Source: Methylobacterium sp. FF17
GTDB taxonomy: Bacteria > Pseudomonadota > Alphaproteobacteria > Rhizobiales > Beijerinckiaceae
Assembly (NCBI RefSeq): GCF_025813715.1
Contig: NZ_CP107532.1
Coordinates: 1,984,001 to 2,048,000, forward strand
DNA length: 64,000 nucleotides
Direction of reading: 5' to 3'
A program made the position numbers and the translations under genes. The notes under the pieces are model-generated. The model made no database searches, was not told the origin of the DNA, and saw nothing but the letters and a program-made list of their open reading frames with translations. Positions 44,823-53,762 of this stretch are shown here, piece by piece. The stretch's first letter is position 1, and every line of letters starts with the position of its first letter.

Positions 44823-45716
44823 TCAGCGGAACAGGCTGCCGCCGTCGAGGCCCGGCCCGGAGCCGGAGACGGGGCGCAGCACGAAATCGTTGCCCGGCAG
44901 GTGCGGGAAGCCCCGGAAGTTCGCCACGTTGGCGAACCTGTCGCGGCAGGTGGCCAGGCGCTTGTCGCAGCCGGCGACGAGGCGGAACGGATCGCCGGGG
45001 GCGACCGGTCGGGCCGGCGCCTGCCAGAGTTCGAGGCCAAGGGCCGTCCCCGCGCCGGTCTGCGCCCGCAGGTCGGCTTCCTGCCCGCGCGACGCGCCGC
45101 CGGTCCACGTCAGGCGCCCGCCCGTGAACCAGTCCGCCGGGAACGGGCCGGACAGGGTCACCGCCAGCGTCCCCGGTTCGGGCTGGCCCGCGACGGTGCC
45201 GGTGGCGGCGAAGCGCGGATCGTTCAGGTCCACCCGGCACTGGGCATCGCCGAGGTCGGCCGCGCAGGTGGCGCGGTAGGTCCGGCCGCGCTCGGCGTCG
45301 AGCCGGTCCATCAGCCCGCGCAACTCGGCCACGAAGGCGCCGCCGGCCCGGCGCACCTCGCCGATGGTGCCGATCTCGAGGAGCAGGCGGGTCTCCGGAC
45401 GGTTCCAGTCCACCAGCCAGGTCTCCACGGAGGCCCCGTCGTAGAGCCCGCCCGCGATGTCGTCCTCTGAGAGGCCGAGGGCCGAGAGGGCGCCCGCCAC
45501 CTCGCCGCCGCCGATGGCGAAGCCGAGTTCCGCGCTGGCTTCGGCCGCCTCCAGCCCGGAGCGGGCGGCGTGGGTCAGGCCGCCGAGGACGAGGTCGCGG
45601 TCGTGGTCGGTGAAACCGAGCCGCGTTCCGTCGCGCCGGGTCAGCGCCCAGCAATGGCACAGGGTGGTGGCCCCGCCGGCGAGGTGCGCGGCGAGGTCGG
45701 GGGGCAGGTCGCGCAT
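44823..45716 (-). CDS. GTA g13 DUF2163 tail protein
   Basis: 297 residues, phage/GTA tail-tip component of the DUF2163 (BR0599-like) family. Blocks: LAAHLAGGATTLCHCWALTR, RLGFTDHDRDLVLGG, YDGASVETWLVDW, CDKRLATCRDRFANVANFRG. The Cys residues in the last block match metal-cluster ligands proposed in family members. It begins 11 bases after the LysR stop; in intact GTA clusters g12 would be here. Confidence 0.88.
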   Translation of the reverse strand: MRDLPPDLAAHLAGGATTLCHCWALTRRDGTRLGFTDHDRDLVLGGLTHAARSGLEAAEASAELGFAIGGGEVAGALSALGLSEDDIAGGLYDGASVETWLVDWNRPETRLLLEIGTIGEVRRAGGAFVAELRGLMDRLDAERGRTYRATCAADLGDAQCRVDLNDPRFAATGTVAGQPEPGTLAVTLSGPFPADWFTGGRLTWTGGASRGQEADLRAQTGAGTALGLELWQAPARPVAPGDPFRLVAGCDKRLATCRDRFANVANFRGFPHLPGNDFVLRPVSGSGPGLDGGSLFR

Positions 45717-45727
45717 CGCCGTGGCCT

Positions 45728-46618
45728 TCAGGGTCGATCAGGGTTGAGCATGGGGTTCGCCCGGAGGCGCGCCACCGCGAGGTCGATGAAGGTCCGCACC
45801 TTGGCCGGCGCGCGCCGGCCCTCGGCACTCACGACGTGGATCGGCATCGGCGCCTCGTTCGGGTCGTCGAGGACGATCCGGAGGTGCCCTCCCGAGACGG
45901 ACGGCGCGATCTGATAGGACAGGAGCCGGGCGATTCCCTGCCCCGCCAGCGCGGCCGCCAGGACGGAATCGACGGTGTTGCAGGTCAGGCGGGGACGCGG
46001 CGTTCCGGCCGCCGACCCCGAGCCTGCCGACCCCGTGCCCGTCGACCCGATCACGGCGTGGTCCCGCAGATCCCGCGCGCCGACCGGTGTCCCGCGCCGG
46101 TCGAGATAGGCCGGCGCGGCGCACAGCACCCGGCGCACGCTGCCGACCCGGATCGCCGTGAGCCCGGAAGCGGGCAGGTGGCCGATGCGGATGCCGACAT
46201 CGACCCCCTCCTCGACCATGTTGATCACGCGATCGAGGAACAGGGCCTGCGTGGTCACGGCGGGATGGCGCGCGAGGTGCTCCGTGATGACGGGCAGGAC
46301 GTAGAGCCGGCCGAACTGCACCGGCGCGGTGACCGTCAGGGCGCCCGAGGGCGTCGCGCCGGCGCCGGAGGCGGCGGCCTCCGCCTCCTCGATCTCCGCC
46401 AGGATGCGCCGGCAATCCTCCAGGTAGCGCCCGCCCGCCTCCGTGAGCTTCACCGTGCGGGTGGTCCGCGTCAGGAGCCGGGTGCCGATCCGCGCCTCGA
46501 GGGCCGCCACCGCCCGGGTCACGGCCGGCGGGCTCATGTTGAGCTGGCGCGCGGCGCCGGCGAAGCCCGCAGTCTCCGCCACCCGCACGAAGACCCGCAT
46601 CGCCTGCCACCGGTCCAT
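45728..46618 (-). CDS. LysR-family regulator inside GTA-like cluster
   Basis: 296 residues. HTH domain (residues 4-62: MRVFVRVAETAGFAGAARQL, NMSPPAVTRAVAALEARIG) and effector domain (PVITEHLARHPAVTTQALFL...). The Gly/Ser-rich stretch GSTGTGSAGSGSAAGTPRPR is unusual. ATG 46618 has GGAG 6 bases upstream. Divergent from the GST/PNPOx-like operon and probably controls it. It ends 11 bases before g13, so the cassette is inserted cleanly between g12 and g13. Confidence 0.9.
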   Translation of the reverse strand: MDRWQAMRVFVRVAETAGFAGAARQLNMSPPAVTRAVAALEARIGTRLLTRTTRTVKLTEAGGRYLEDCRRILAEIEEAEAAASGAGATPSGALTVTAPVQFGRLYVLPVITEHLARHPAVTTQALFLDRVINMVEEGVDVGIRIGHLPASGLTAIRVGSVRRVLCAAPAYLDRRGTPVGARDLRDHAVIGSTGTGSAGSGSAAGTPRPRLTCNTVDSVLAAALAGQGIARLLSYQIAPSVSGGHLRIVLDDPNEAPMPIHVVSAEGRRAPAKVRTFIDLAVARLRANPMLNPDRP

Positions 46619-46752
46619 GGCCCACTCCGTCCGAAGATCATTCCACCTGTCGGAACAGTCGATTGCCGAAAACGCCGGTTCTCGCAAATCGGGGAATGGT
46701 CTCAGATGCGGACGAGGCCGGCGCCGCCGGCTCCTAGGCGAGGCGAGATCCC

Positions 46753-47367
46753 ATGAAGCTCTATCATATGGCCCTGTCCGGGCATGCCCACCGGGCCCGC
46801 CTGTTCCTGTCGCTCGTCGGCGCGGGGCACGCGATCGTGGAGGTGGATCTCGCGGCCGGCGCGCACCGGACGCCGGACTTCCTGCGGCTCAACCCGTTCG
46901 GCCAGGTCCCCGTGCTCGTGGACGGCGACGTCGTCGTGCCGGACTCGAACGCGATCCTCGTCTACGTGGCCAAGGCGCTCGGCCGCACGGACTGGCTGCC
47001 GGAGGACGCGGCCGGCGCGGCGCGGGTGCAGCGCTGGCTCTCCGTCGCGGCGGGCCCCATCGCCTTCGGGCCGGCCGCCGCCCGCCTGATCACCGTGTTC
47101 GGTGCCGCCTTCGACGCTGCCGAGGTGATCGCCCGGGCCCACCTGATCCTCGGCCGCATCGAGGCCGAACTCGACGGCCGGTCCTGGATCGCCGCCGATC
47201 ATCCCACCGTCGCGGACGTGGCGCTCTACAGCTACATCGCCGCCGCCCCCGAGGGGAACGTCGACCTCGCGCCCTACGGCGCGGTCCGCGCCTGGCTCGC
47301 CCGCATCGAGGCGCTGCCGGGATTCGTGCCGTTCCCGGAGACGCCGGCCGGCCTGCGCGCCGCCTGA
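46753..47367 (+). CDS. Glutathione S-transferase family protein
   Basis: 204 residues. N-terminal thioredoxin-like domain ([40 protein letters not shown] with cis-Pro and the SNA glutathione-binding turn) and C-terminal helical domain ([20 protein letters not shown]). Likely a cytosolic detoxification enzyme. Followed 29 bases downstream by the PNPOx-like gene; operon divergent from LysR. Confidence 0.9.
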   Translation: MKLYHMALSGHAHRARLFLSLVGAGHAIVEVDLAAGAHRTPDFLRLNPFGQVPVLVDGDVVVPDSNAILVYVAKALGRTDWLPEDAAGAARVQRWLSVAAGPIAFGPAAARLITVFGAAFDAAEVIARAHLILGRIEAELDGRSWIAADHPTVADVALYSYIAAAPEGNVDLAPYGAVRAWLARIEALPGFVPFPETPAGLRAA

Positions 47368-47396
47368 CACATCCCTTCCTTCGCGGGAGATCCTCC

Positions 47397-48317
47397 ATGT
47401 CGACGACAGAATCCCGTCCGGCCTCGCCCTGGCATCCCGGCGAGATCGCGATCCAGGCGCATCTCGGCGTCGCCGAGCGGATGGCAGAGCTCGGCCCCCG
47501 CGTGATCCGCGATCACCTGATCGAGCAGCATCGCACCTTCTACCGGACCATGCCCTTCGTGGTGCTGGGCACGGTCGACCCCGCCGGGGAGGCCTGGGCG
47601 ACGCTGCGAACCGGCCCTCCGGGCTTCCTCGACGTGCCCGATCCCGCCCGCCTCCGGGTGCGGGCCGCCCCCGACCCGCACGACCCGGCCCAGGCGGGCC
47701 TGGTGGACGGCGCCGCGATCGGGCTCCTCGGGATCGACCTGACCACGCGGCGGCGCAACCGCCTCAACGGAACCGTCCGGGTCGGTGAGGCGGACGGGTT
47801 CGAGATCGCGGTCACCCAGAGCTTCGGCAATTGCCCGCAATACATCCGGGTCCGGCCCAATCCGGGCCCGGTCTCCGCGGCCGAAGCGTCGGCTCCGCAG
47901 GTCTCGGAGCGCCTCGACGCGGGCGCCCGGGCCCTCGTCGCGCAGGCCGAGACCTTCTTCGTGGCCAGCTACGTGGAGGGCGCGGACGGACGCCGCCAGG
48001 TCGACGTCTCCCATCGTGGCGGCCCCGCCGGCTTCGTGCGGATCGATGCGGAGGGCGGGCTCACGATCCCGGATTTCTCGGGCAACCGCTTCTTCAACAC
48101 CCTCGGGAACATGCTCGCCAATCCCCGCGCCGGCCTCGCCTTCCCCGACTTCGCCACGGGCGACCTCCTGCAGATGACGGGGCGCGCCGCGGTGATCCTC
48201 GACGCGCCCGAGATCGCCGCCTTCCCGGGGGCCGAGCGGCTGTGGCGCTTCGCGCCCCGGACCGTGATCCGGCGCGCGGGCGTGCTGCGCCCGGACGCTA
48301 CGGCACGATCTCGATGA
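47397..48317 (+). CDS. Pyridoxamine 5'-phosphate oxidase-like flavoprotein
   Basis: 306 residues, split-barrel flavin-binding fold (FRTMPFVVLGTVDPAGEAWA, RLNGTVRVGEADGFEIAVTQ, SFGNCPQYIRVR). The longer GST-linked PNPOx-like proteins usually have unknown reduction or oxidation roles; vitamin B6 synthesis is not implied. The end overlaps the end of g12 (minus strand) by 20 bases, tail to tail, so the cassette reaches right into the GTA gene boundary. Confidence 0.85.
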   Translation: MSTTESRPASPWHPGEIAIQAHLGVAERMAELGPRVIRDHLIEQHRTFYRTMPFVVLGTVDPAGEAWATLRTGPPGFLDVPDPARLRVRAAPDPHDPAQAGLVDGAAIGLLGIDLTTRRRNRLNGTVRVGEADGFEIAVTQSFGNCPQYIRVRPNPGPVSAAEASAPQVSERLDAGARALVAQAETFFVASYVEGADGRRQVDVSHRGGPAGFVRIDAEGGLTIPDFSGNRFFNTLGNMLANPRAGLAFPDFATGDLLQMTGRAAVILDAPEIAAFPGAERLWRFAPRTVIRRAGVLRPDATARSR

Positions 48318-48951
48318 GGGGCACCTTCGGGATCTCCCCGGCGGAGAAGGCCGAGAGGTCCACGGTGAGGTCGTCGGTGTCGAAGCGCACCGGCACGTCG
48401 AAGGTGAAGCCCGCCGTCACGCGAAGGCCTACGCCCGGTACGGCGCCGGCCGCGAAGGTGAGGCGGCCGGTGGTCGCGTCGCAGGCGACCTGGGACGGCG
48501 GCACGGCAATTCCGTTCACCGCCACCCGCACGCTCTCGGCCACCGGCTTGGTGATGGTGCGGCGGTAGGGCATCGGCCCGGTGCCGTAGGTCTTGGCGAG
48601 CTGGAACACCCGCGTGGTCCCGTCGCCGAGGCCGAGCAGCTGGTCGGTGGCCGCGACCGCGCGCGAGGGCGGGCCGGATCCCGCATCGACCCGGTCGCGG
48701 TAGCGGAACCCGTAGAGCCGGCCGCGCCGCTCCTCGAAGAAGCTCAGCACGGCGTGGAGCGCGTCGAGGGTGCGGATGCCGAAGCCAGCGTCGTAGCGCC
48801 GGCGCGAATCGGCCCAGCGGCTGTTGCGGTGCTCGCGGCCCGAGGCCAGGGTGACGATCTCGGTGAGCCGGCTCGGGCCGCCGCTGCCGCGCAGGGCCAC
48901 GTCGAGGGGAAAGCGGACCTCGTGGAAGTCGGCCGGCGGTTCGCTGCTCAT
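48298..48951 (-). CDS. GTA g12 DUF2460 tail protein
   Basis: 217 residues, tail-tip protein of the DUF2460 (TIGR02217-type) family. Blocks: FHEVRFPLDVALRGSGGPSR, REHRNSRWADSRRRYDAGFG, FFEERRGRLYGFRYRDR, TYGTGPMPYRRTITKP. ATG 48951. In standard GTA clusters g13 would follow, but here a GST/PNPOx/LysR cassette intervenes and the 3' end overlaps the PNPOx-like gene. Confidence 0.9.
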   Translation of the reverse strand: MSSEPPADFHEVRFPLDVALRGSGGPSRLTEIVTLASGREHRNSRWADSRRRYDAGFGIRTLDALHAVLSFFEERRGRLYGFRYRDRVDAGSGPPSRAVAATDQLLGLGDGTTRVFQLAKTYGTGPMPYRRTITKPVAESVRVAVNGIAVPPSQVACDATTGRLTFAAGAVPGVGLRVTAGFTFDVPVRFDTDDLTVDLSAFSAGEIPKVPLIEIVP

Positions 48952-48964
48952 GGTCGGTTCCTCC

Positions 48965-49555
48965 TCACAGGCCGCGCCGGCCCCGCGCCACCGCGCGGGC
49001 GAGGCTCGCGGCCACCTGCGCCTCGGAGCGGCGGAAGCCCTCGATGTCGGGCGTGGCGATGTGGACGGTGACGCCGCCCGAGCCATTCCCGCCCGAACCG
49101 CCGCCGCCCGCCGCGACGCCGAGGCGCCCGTCGGCCCCGCGCCTCAGGGGCAGGATCGCCTCCGGTCCGGCCTCGCCCATCAGGCCGAGTCCGTCGCGCA
49201 TGGGAAAGTAGGTGGGGGCCGCCACGACGCCGCCCTGCGCGAAGGGACGCACGCGCCCCTGCGCCAGCACGCCGCCCCGCGCGAAGGCCGTGGCCTCGCC
49301 CTCTGCGCCGGTACTCATCAGGCCGTTCACCAGCCGGGTGATGCCGGCCTTGACCGGCTTCAGGGCGGCTTTCAGCGCCACGTTCGAGAGCTTGGTGGTC
49401 AGGGTACCGAGCACGCTGTCGAGCTGGCGTCCGGTCCCGACATTGATGCTGAGGGCCTTCTGCAGGCTCTGGCCGAACTTCTGGGCGAGGCGGTCCAGGG
49501 TGTCGAGCTGGCGGACGCGGGCGGTGCTGGTGCGGTCGATCTCGGTCTCGGCCAT
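48965..49555 (-). CDS. GTA g11 tape-measure protein
   Basis: 196 residues, short for a tape measure but close to the GTA g11 size, which fits the short tail. N-terminal helices (DTLDRLAQKFGQSLQKALSI) and a Gly-rich C-terminal part with FARGGVLAQGRVRPFAQGGV and LMGEAGPEAILPLRRGADGR, typical of phage tape-measure ends. g12 begins 13 bases downstream. Confidence 0.85.
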   Translation of the reverse strand: MAETEIDRTSTARVRQLDTLDRLAQKFGQSLQKALSINVGTGRQLDSVLGTLTTKLSNVALKAALKPVKAGITRLVNGLMSTGAEGEATAFARGGVLAQGRVRPFAQGGVVAAPTYFPMRDGLGLMGEAGPEAILPLRRGADGRLGVAAGGGGSGGNGSGGVTVHIATPDIEGFRRSEAQVAASLARAVARGRRGL

Positions 49556-49564
49556 GGTCGCTCC

Positions 49565-49780
49565 TCAGGTCGGGTCGGGGTGTCGCGCGATCAGGTCCCG
49601 CAGGCCGGCCCGGTCGAGGGTGCGGGGGGCGGTCAGACCGGCGGCGGCCATCAATTCGCGCGGCGTGGCGCGCCAGAAGTCGCGCGGGCGCCAGCGCAGG
49701 CGTCCGAGACCCAGCGCGAGCGCCTCGTCCCACGGGAAGGCGGAGGGCGGCTCCGGCGCGCTCCCCCCCGTGGGGCTCAA
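49565..49780 (-). CDS. GTA g10.1 tail assembly chaperone
   Basis: 71 residues with PWDEALALGLGRLRWRPRDF followed by WRATPRELMAA, the signature of the small GTA tail-assembly chaperone family (rcc01693-like). The start TTG overlaps the stop of g10 by four bases (TTGA). Probably translated by coupling. Confidence 0.85.
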   Translation of the reverse strand: MSPTGGSAPEPPSAFPWDEALALGLGRLRWRPRDFWRATPRELMAAAGLTAPRTLDRAGLRDLIARHPDPT

Positions 49781-50100
49781 GGGACCTCGGGGGCTTCCCC
49801 GAAGGCGGCGACCAGCACCGCGCCGAGGGCGGTCGCGATGGCATCGAGGTTTCCCCCGAGGGGCAGCGCGGCGACGGCCGCCGCGTCGAGGTCGTGCCCG
49901 CCCCCGCGCAGGGCCGCGCCGAGGAGCGCGATGAGGTCGCGGCTCCGCAGCCGTCCGCCCGCGAACCGGGTCGCGAGGTCGGGCAGGTCCGTGGCGCCGA
50001 GGGCGTCCTCCAGCTCGGCGAGCGCGCCGAGGGTCAGGCAGAGGGTGTAGCGCTCGGGGCCCAGCGCCAGGGCCACCTCGCCGCGCCTGCGGTTGGCCAT
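49777..50100 (-). CDS. GTA g10 family protein
   Basis: 107 residues (MANRRRGEVALALGPERYTL, CLTLGALAELEDAL). Belongs to the GTA g10/tail-chaperone-like family by this N-terminal pattern and its position. The ATG overlaps the g9 stop by one base. Likely coupled with g10.1. Confidence 0.85.
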   Translation of the reverse strand: MANRRRGEVALALGPERYTLCLTLGALAELEDALGATDLPDLATRFAGGRLRSRDLIALLGAALRGGGHDLDAAAVAALPLGGNLDAIATALGAVLVAAFGEAPEVP

Positions 50101-50507
50101 CAGGCGGCCGTGAAGGCGAGGGGGCCGGCCGAGTCGAGGGCCATGTCGAAGGTGACCTCGCCGGCGTGATCCCCGCGATATTCGAGGCTGGTGATCTGGA
50201 ACAGGCCCTCCAGGGTGCCGAAGGCCGGCACCACGATCTGGAAGCTCTCCAGCGTCCCGTCGAAGAACACCTGGCGCAGGCGGGCGTCCGAGGCCTCGTC
50301 GCGGAACACGCCGGAGCCCGAGAGGGCGGCGCGTCGGACCCCGGCCCCGGCCAGGAGTTCGCGCCAGCGCCCGGCGGAATCGGCGTTCGTGACGTCCACC
50401 GCCTCCGCGTTGAAGGCGATCTGGCGGGCGCGCAGGCCCGCCACGGCGACGAAGCCGCCGCTGGTCGCGATGCGGATGAGCAGGTCCTTGCCGCGTTGGG
50501 CTGCCAT
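50100..50507 (-). CDS. GTA g9 major tail protein (TP901-1 type)
   Basis: 135 residues, tail-tube subunit. Blocks RKGDLLIRIA-type QRGKDLLIRIATSGGFVAVA, QIAFNAEAVDVTNADSAGRW, RELLAGAGVRRAALSGSGVF, FQIVVPAFGTLEGLFQITSL, and YRGDHAGEVTFDMALDSAG match the TP901-1/GTA major tail family. It forms the main part of the tail. Confidence 0.9.
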   Translation of the reverse strand: MAAQRGKDLLIRIATSGGFVAVAGLRARQIAFNAEAVDVTNADSAGRWRELLAGAGVRRAALSGSGVFRDEASDARLRQVFFDGTLESFQIVVPAFGTLEGLFQITSLEYRGDHAGEVTFDMALDSAGPLAFTAA

Positions 50508-50534
50508 GGTGGGGCTCCGTGAGGGATCGAGGGG

Positions 50535-50969
50535 TCAGGCGAGCAGGCGCTCGGTGATCGCCCGCAGGGTCAGGCTGGCGCGGGCCTCGCCGCTGGCGGG
50601 GTCGCGCCGCACCGCGATGGCCTCCAGGTCGAGGCGCACCAGGGCGTGTCCCGAGAGGCTCAGGGGCGCATCGTGGAGGAGGTCGGCGATGCGCTCGGCG
50701 GCGTCGACTGCGCTGCGCAGCGAGCCGGGTCGGGCGAACACCGTGAGGCTCAGGGCGTGCCGGTGGCGCCGGGCGCCATCGACGGAGTCGTCGCGGATCT
50801 CGGCATCCCCGAACAGGGCGTAGACCGGCGTCGCCCCGCGCGGCGGCTCGTCGGTGAGGCGGAAGGCCCCGCCCATCAGCTGGGCCAGGGGCGCGTCGAG
50901 GGCGAGATAGGCCAGGATCGCGGCGCGCAGGGCGAGCAGCGGGCTGGTGGGGGTGGGGGCCAGGCTCAC
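50535..50969 (-). CDS. GTA g8 DUF3168 tail-completion protein
   Basis: 144 residues from a GTG at 50969 that overlaps the g7 stop (GTGA). Pattern ALRAAILAYLALDAPLAQLM, TPVYALFGDAEIRDDS and RHRHALSLTVFARPG is DUF3168. Likely joins head and tail. Confidence 0.88.
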   Translation of the reverse strand: MSLAPTPTSPLLALRAAILAYLALDAPLAQLMGGAFRLTDEPPRGATPVYALFGDAEIRDDSVDGARRHRHALSLTVFARPGSLRSAVDAAERIADLLHDAPLSLSGHALVRLDLEAIAVRRDPASGEARASLTLRAITERLLA

Positions 50970-51322
50970 GCGGCGGCTCCCCCGGCGGTCAGTTCCTCCA
51001 CGTGGCAGACCAGCTCGCGCCGGCGCCCGTCGGGGTCGCCCGCGATCCAGACGGCGAAGCGGCGGGGGCCGCTGGCGAGTCGCATCGCGGGGGTGATCTC
51101 GGGGCCGTAGGCGAACCGCACCCGGTGGGTGGGCAGGGCCTCGGCCCGGCCGAGGCGCACCCGCTCGACCTGGCCGAGGGGCTCGATCGCCCCCCACAGC
51201 AGCGGGCCGGCGACGAACCGGCGCACCACCCCGCCGAACCCGTCGGGATCCTCCTGGGGGCGTTCGAGCACGAAGCGGCGGCGCCGCGCGCCGATGGGCG
51301 CGCGGGGACGGGACTGGATCAT
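50966..51322 (-). CDS. GTA g7 head-tail adaptor/closure protein
   Basis: 118 residues (PRAPIGARRRRFVLERPQED, GFGGVVRRFVAGPLLWGAIE, HRVRFAYGPEITPAMRLASG) in the phage head-closure family. Coupled to g8 by overlap and preceded by g6. Confidence 0.87.
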   Translation of the reverse strand: MIQSRPRAPIGARRRRFVLERPQEDPDGFGGVVRRFVAGPLLWGAIEPLGQVERVRLGRAEALPTHRVRFAYGPEITPAMRLASGPRRFAVWIAGDPDGRRRELVCHVEELTAGGAAA

Positions 51323-51346
51323 GGGACGGTCTCCGGAAGGTGCCTG

Positions 51347-51910
51347 CTAGAGCCGCAGCCGCCGCAAGGGCTCGACGAGGGAGGCGACCCCCGGGGGCGG
51401 GGGAACGGACGTGTCGCCGCGATGCTCGAAGGCATGGGCGACGAGGAGCCGGATGGCCTGGACCAGGGCCGGCGGCACGGGCGGCCCGGCGCCGCCATGG
51501 CCGGCATCGACCTCGATCAGCGCGGCGCGGCGCAGGAGCGGCGGCACCCCGGCCTCGACGACGAGGCCGGGCGCCTCGTGCGGGTCGTCGCCGAGGCGGA
51601 CGAGGCCGGGCGCGAGGTCGGTGACGGCGCCGGCCTCGTCCACGAGCCCCGCCCGCGCCACGGCGAGGAGGGGGCTCAGGGGCAGCGGCAGCCACCCGTG
51701 GCGGGGCCAGGCGGTGAGCATCAGGCGGTAGCGCCCCGGCACCAGGATGCGCCGGGCGGCGACCTCCACCTGTGCCCGCGCCGCCGCGATCAGGCGCTCC
51801 ACCAGCGCGTCCTCGGCGCCCGCATCGTCGGGATCGAGGCGCAGGTACCCGCGCATCTCGGCCAGGGTCACCGGCTCGACGTCGGCGGCATCCACGCGTA
51901 TCGGGGTCAT
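51347..51910 (-). CDS. GTA g6 head-tail connector protein
   Basis: 187 residues. VEPVTLAEMRGYLRLDPDDA, followed by DALVERLIAAARAQVEVAAR and RRILVPGRYRLMLTAWPRHG, is the pattern of gp6-like/DUF1 head-tail connectors in HK97-type phages and GTAs. ATG 51910 has GGAG 6 bases upstream. Normally follows g5 directly, but here it is separated by the protease/bicupin cassette. Confidence 0.88.
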   Translation of the reverse strand: MTPIRVDAADVEPVTLAEMRGYLRLDPDDAGAEDALVERLIAAARAQVEVAARRILVPGRYRLMLTAWPRHGWLPLPLSPLLAVARAGLVDEAGAVTDLAPGLVRLGDDPHEAPGLVVEAGVPPLLRRAALIEVDAGHGGAGPPVPPALVQAIRLLVAHAFEHRGDTSVPPPPGVASLVEPLRRLRL

Positions 51911-51952
51911 CGTCGTCTCCGTGGGTCGAGGCGTGCGGGGCGAGGGGTCGCG

Positions 51953-52708
51953 ATGGCGCGCGGATATGGTCCGCTTCGAAGCTCGGTGCTGGTTCCGGGT
52001 CTGGCCCTGCTCCTCGCGGTGGCGCCGGCCCGGGCCGTGGTCGGCGGGCGTCCGGACCCGGGGGCGGCGGCCTCGGCCGTGATGGTGCTGTCCTCGAACG
52101 GCGGCGTCTGCACGGGCATCGTCGTGGCGCCGGACGCGGTGCTCACCGCCGGCCACTGCGTCGGGGGGCGCGCCGAACATCGGGTGCACTACAAGGACGA
52201 GGCGGGCGCGCCCGTGCTTGCCGAGATCGCCGCGCGGGCCCCGCATCCCGGCTACGATGCCGGCGCGGTGGCGGGGCGGCGCCGCTCCATCGACCTCGCC
52301 CTGGTGCGCCTCGCCGCGCCGCTGCCGGCCCGCTTCCGGCCCGCCGCGCTGAGTGCGGCGATGCCGCGCGCCGGGGAGCGCCTGACGCTCGCGGGCTACG
52401 GCGTGGCCGCGCCGGGGGATGCGCGCAGCACCGGCACCTACCGCAGCCTCGAACTCGCCGTGGTCGAGCCCCACGGCCCGAGCCGCATCCTGGTCTGGCT
52501 CGGCGCCGGCCCCGGCGGGGCGAGCGCCTGCCACGGGGATTCCGGCGGCCCGATCGGCCCCGGCTCCGCGGTCCTGGCGGTCTCGGCCTGGGTGGCCGGC
52601 AAGGCCTGCGGCGGCATCTCGCAGGGCGTCCTCCTCGGGCCGCAGCGGGATTGGATCGACCGCACGCTCGCGGGGTGGCGGTCCGCCGCGTGCTGGTCGG
52701 AATCCTGA
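51953..52708 (+). CDS. Secreted S1-family serine protease (first of two)
   Basis: 251 residues. Signal peptide (LVPGLALLLAVAPARA) then VVGGRPDPGAAAS; catalytic His in LTAGHCVGG, Asp in RRSIDLALVRL and Ser in ACHGDSGGPIG. Cleavage after ARA would expose Val-Val-Gly-Gly, the activating N-terminus of trypsin-like enzymes, with no propeptide. The residue six before the catalytic Ser is Ser rather than Asp, so specificity is not trypsin-like. ATG 51953 has GAGGGG upstream. Opposite in direction to g6. Confidence 0.9.
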   Translation: MARGYGPLRSSVLVPGLALLLAVAPARAVVGGRPDPGAAASAVMVLSSNGGVCTGIVVAPDAVLTAGHCVGGRAEHRVHYKDEAGAPVLAEIAARAPHPGYDAGAVAGRRRSIDLALVRLAAPLPARFRPAALSAAMPRAGERLTLAGYGVAAPGDARSTGTYRSLELAVVEPHGPSRILVWLGAGPGGASACHGDSGGPIGPGSAVLAVSAWVAGKACGGISQGVLLGPQRDWIDRTLAGWRSAACWSES

Positions 52709-52824
52709 ACCCGCGTCCTCCGGGCGGGCGTCCCGCCCGGAACCAGAGCTTGGCCGAGCGATTGCCTTCGGATAGGCTTCTCGACGTTCTCGTCCAGAAC
52801 ATCGCCGGACGCGGGAGAGACACG

Positions 52825-53712
52825 ATGCTGCCGACCGCGCTGCGCACGCATGCCCAGCCCAGATTGATCCGCCGGACCGGGGCCGCCCTGGCGCTCGCGG
52901 CTTCGTGCGCCCTCGCGCCCGCGCCGGCCTCCGCCGTCATCAACGGCGAGGTCTCGCGCGACCCCGACGGCCTGCGCGCCTCGGTGGTGCGGATCGAGAG
53001 CACCCAGGGCGAGATCTGCTCGGGCACCCTCATCGCCCGGGACATCGTGCTCACCGCCGCGCATTGCGTGATGCATCAGGCCGGCTACAGCGTGGTCGCG
53101 GTGGACCGGGCTTTTCGCCAGCGCCGCATCAACGCGATCGCCGCCTCCATGCATCCCGATTTCGTGCCCGGCACCACGCCGGAGGACCAGCCGGGCATCG
53201 ACCTGGCGCTCATCAAGCTCGCCGAGCCGCTGGGCGGCGACTTCCAGCCCCTCGACCCGCGCGGGGGCGCCATCAACACCGGCGACGCCGTGGATATCGC
53301 GGGTTTCGGGGTGGTGGCCGAGAACCGGCGCAACACCGCCCGCACCCTGCGCCAGGCCCACCTCGTCTCGATCGGCTCCCTCCAGGTGGCCAACCGCGTC
53401 ACGGTGGTGACCGACCGCCGGCGGCTGGCCGAGACGGCGGGCGCGGGCGCGTGCCTGGGCGATTCCGGCGGGCCGATCCTGCGCGGCGGCCGCGGCGGCT
53501 ACCAGGTCGTCGGCGTGGTGAGCTGGTCGAGCGGCGCCATGCGCCAGGACAAGAAGGCCCGCACCGCCTGCGGCGGCTTCACGGCGGTGACCCCCACGAG
53601 CGAGCATACGGGCTGGATCAACCAGCGCGCCGCCGAACTCGCCCGCATGCCGTCCGGCGCCTCCATCGGCGCCACCCGCTCGGACTGGATGGCCAAGCCC
53701 GGCCGGCGCTGA
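52825..53712 (+). CDS. Secreted S1-family serine protease (second of two)
   Basis: 295 residues. Signal peptide (GAALALAASCALAPAPASA), then VINGEVSRDPDG; catalytic His in LTAAHCVMH, Asp in GIDLALIKL and Ser in ACLGDSGGPIL. Again the mature end is Val-Ile-Asn-Gly directly after the signal, and the specificity residue is Gly instead of Asp. About 116 bases from the first copy, same strand; related but clearly diverged. ATG 52825 has GGAGAG upstream. Confidence 0.92.
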   Translation: MLPTALRTHAQPRLIRRTGAALALAASCALAPAPASAVINGEVSRDPDGLRASVVRIESTQGEICSGTLIARDIVLTAAHCVMHQAGYSVVAVDRAFRQRRINAIAASMHPDFVPGTTPEDQPGIDLALIKLAEPLGGDFQPLDPRGGAINTGDAVDIAGFGVVAENRRNTARTLRQAHLVSIGSLQVANRVTVVTDRRRLAETAGAGACLGDSGGPILRGGRGGYQVVGVVSWSSGAMRQDKKARTACGGFTAVTPTSEHTGWINQRAAELARMPSGASIGATRSDWMAKPGRR

Positions 53713-53762
53713 AAAGCCGTCCGCGGAAGCGGATGCCGGTGGGGCGGAGGGCGACCCGGCCC

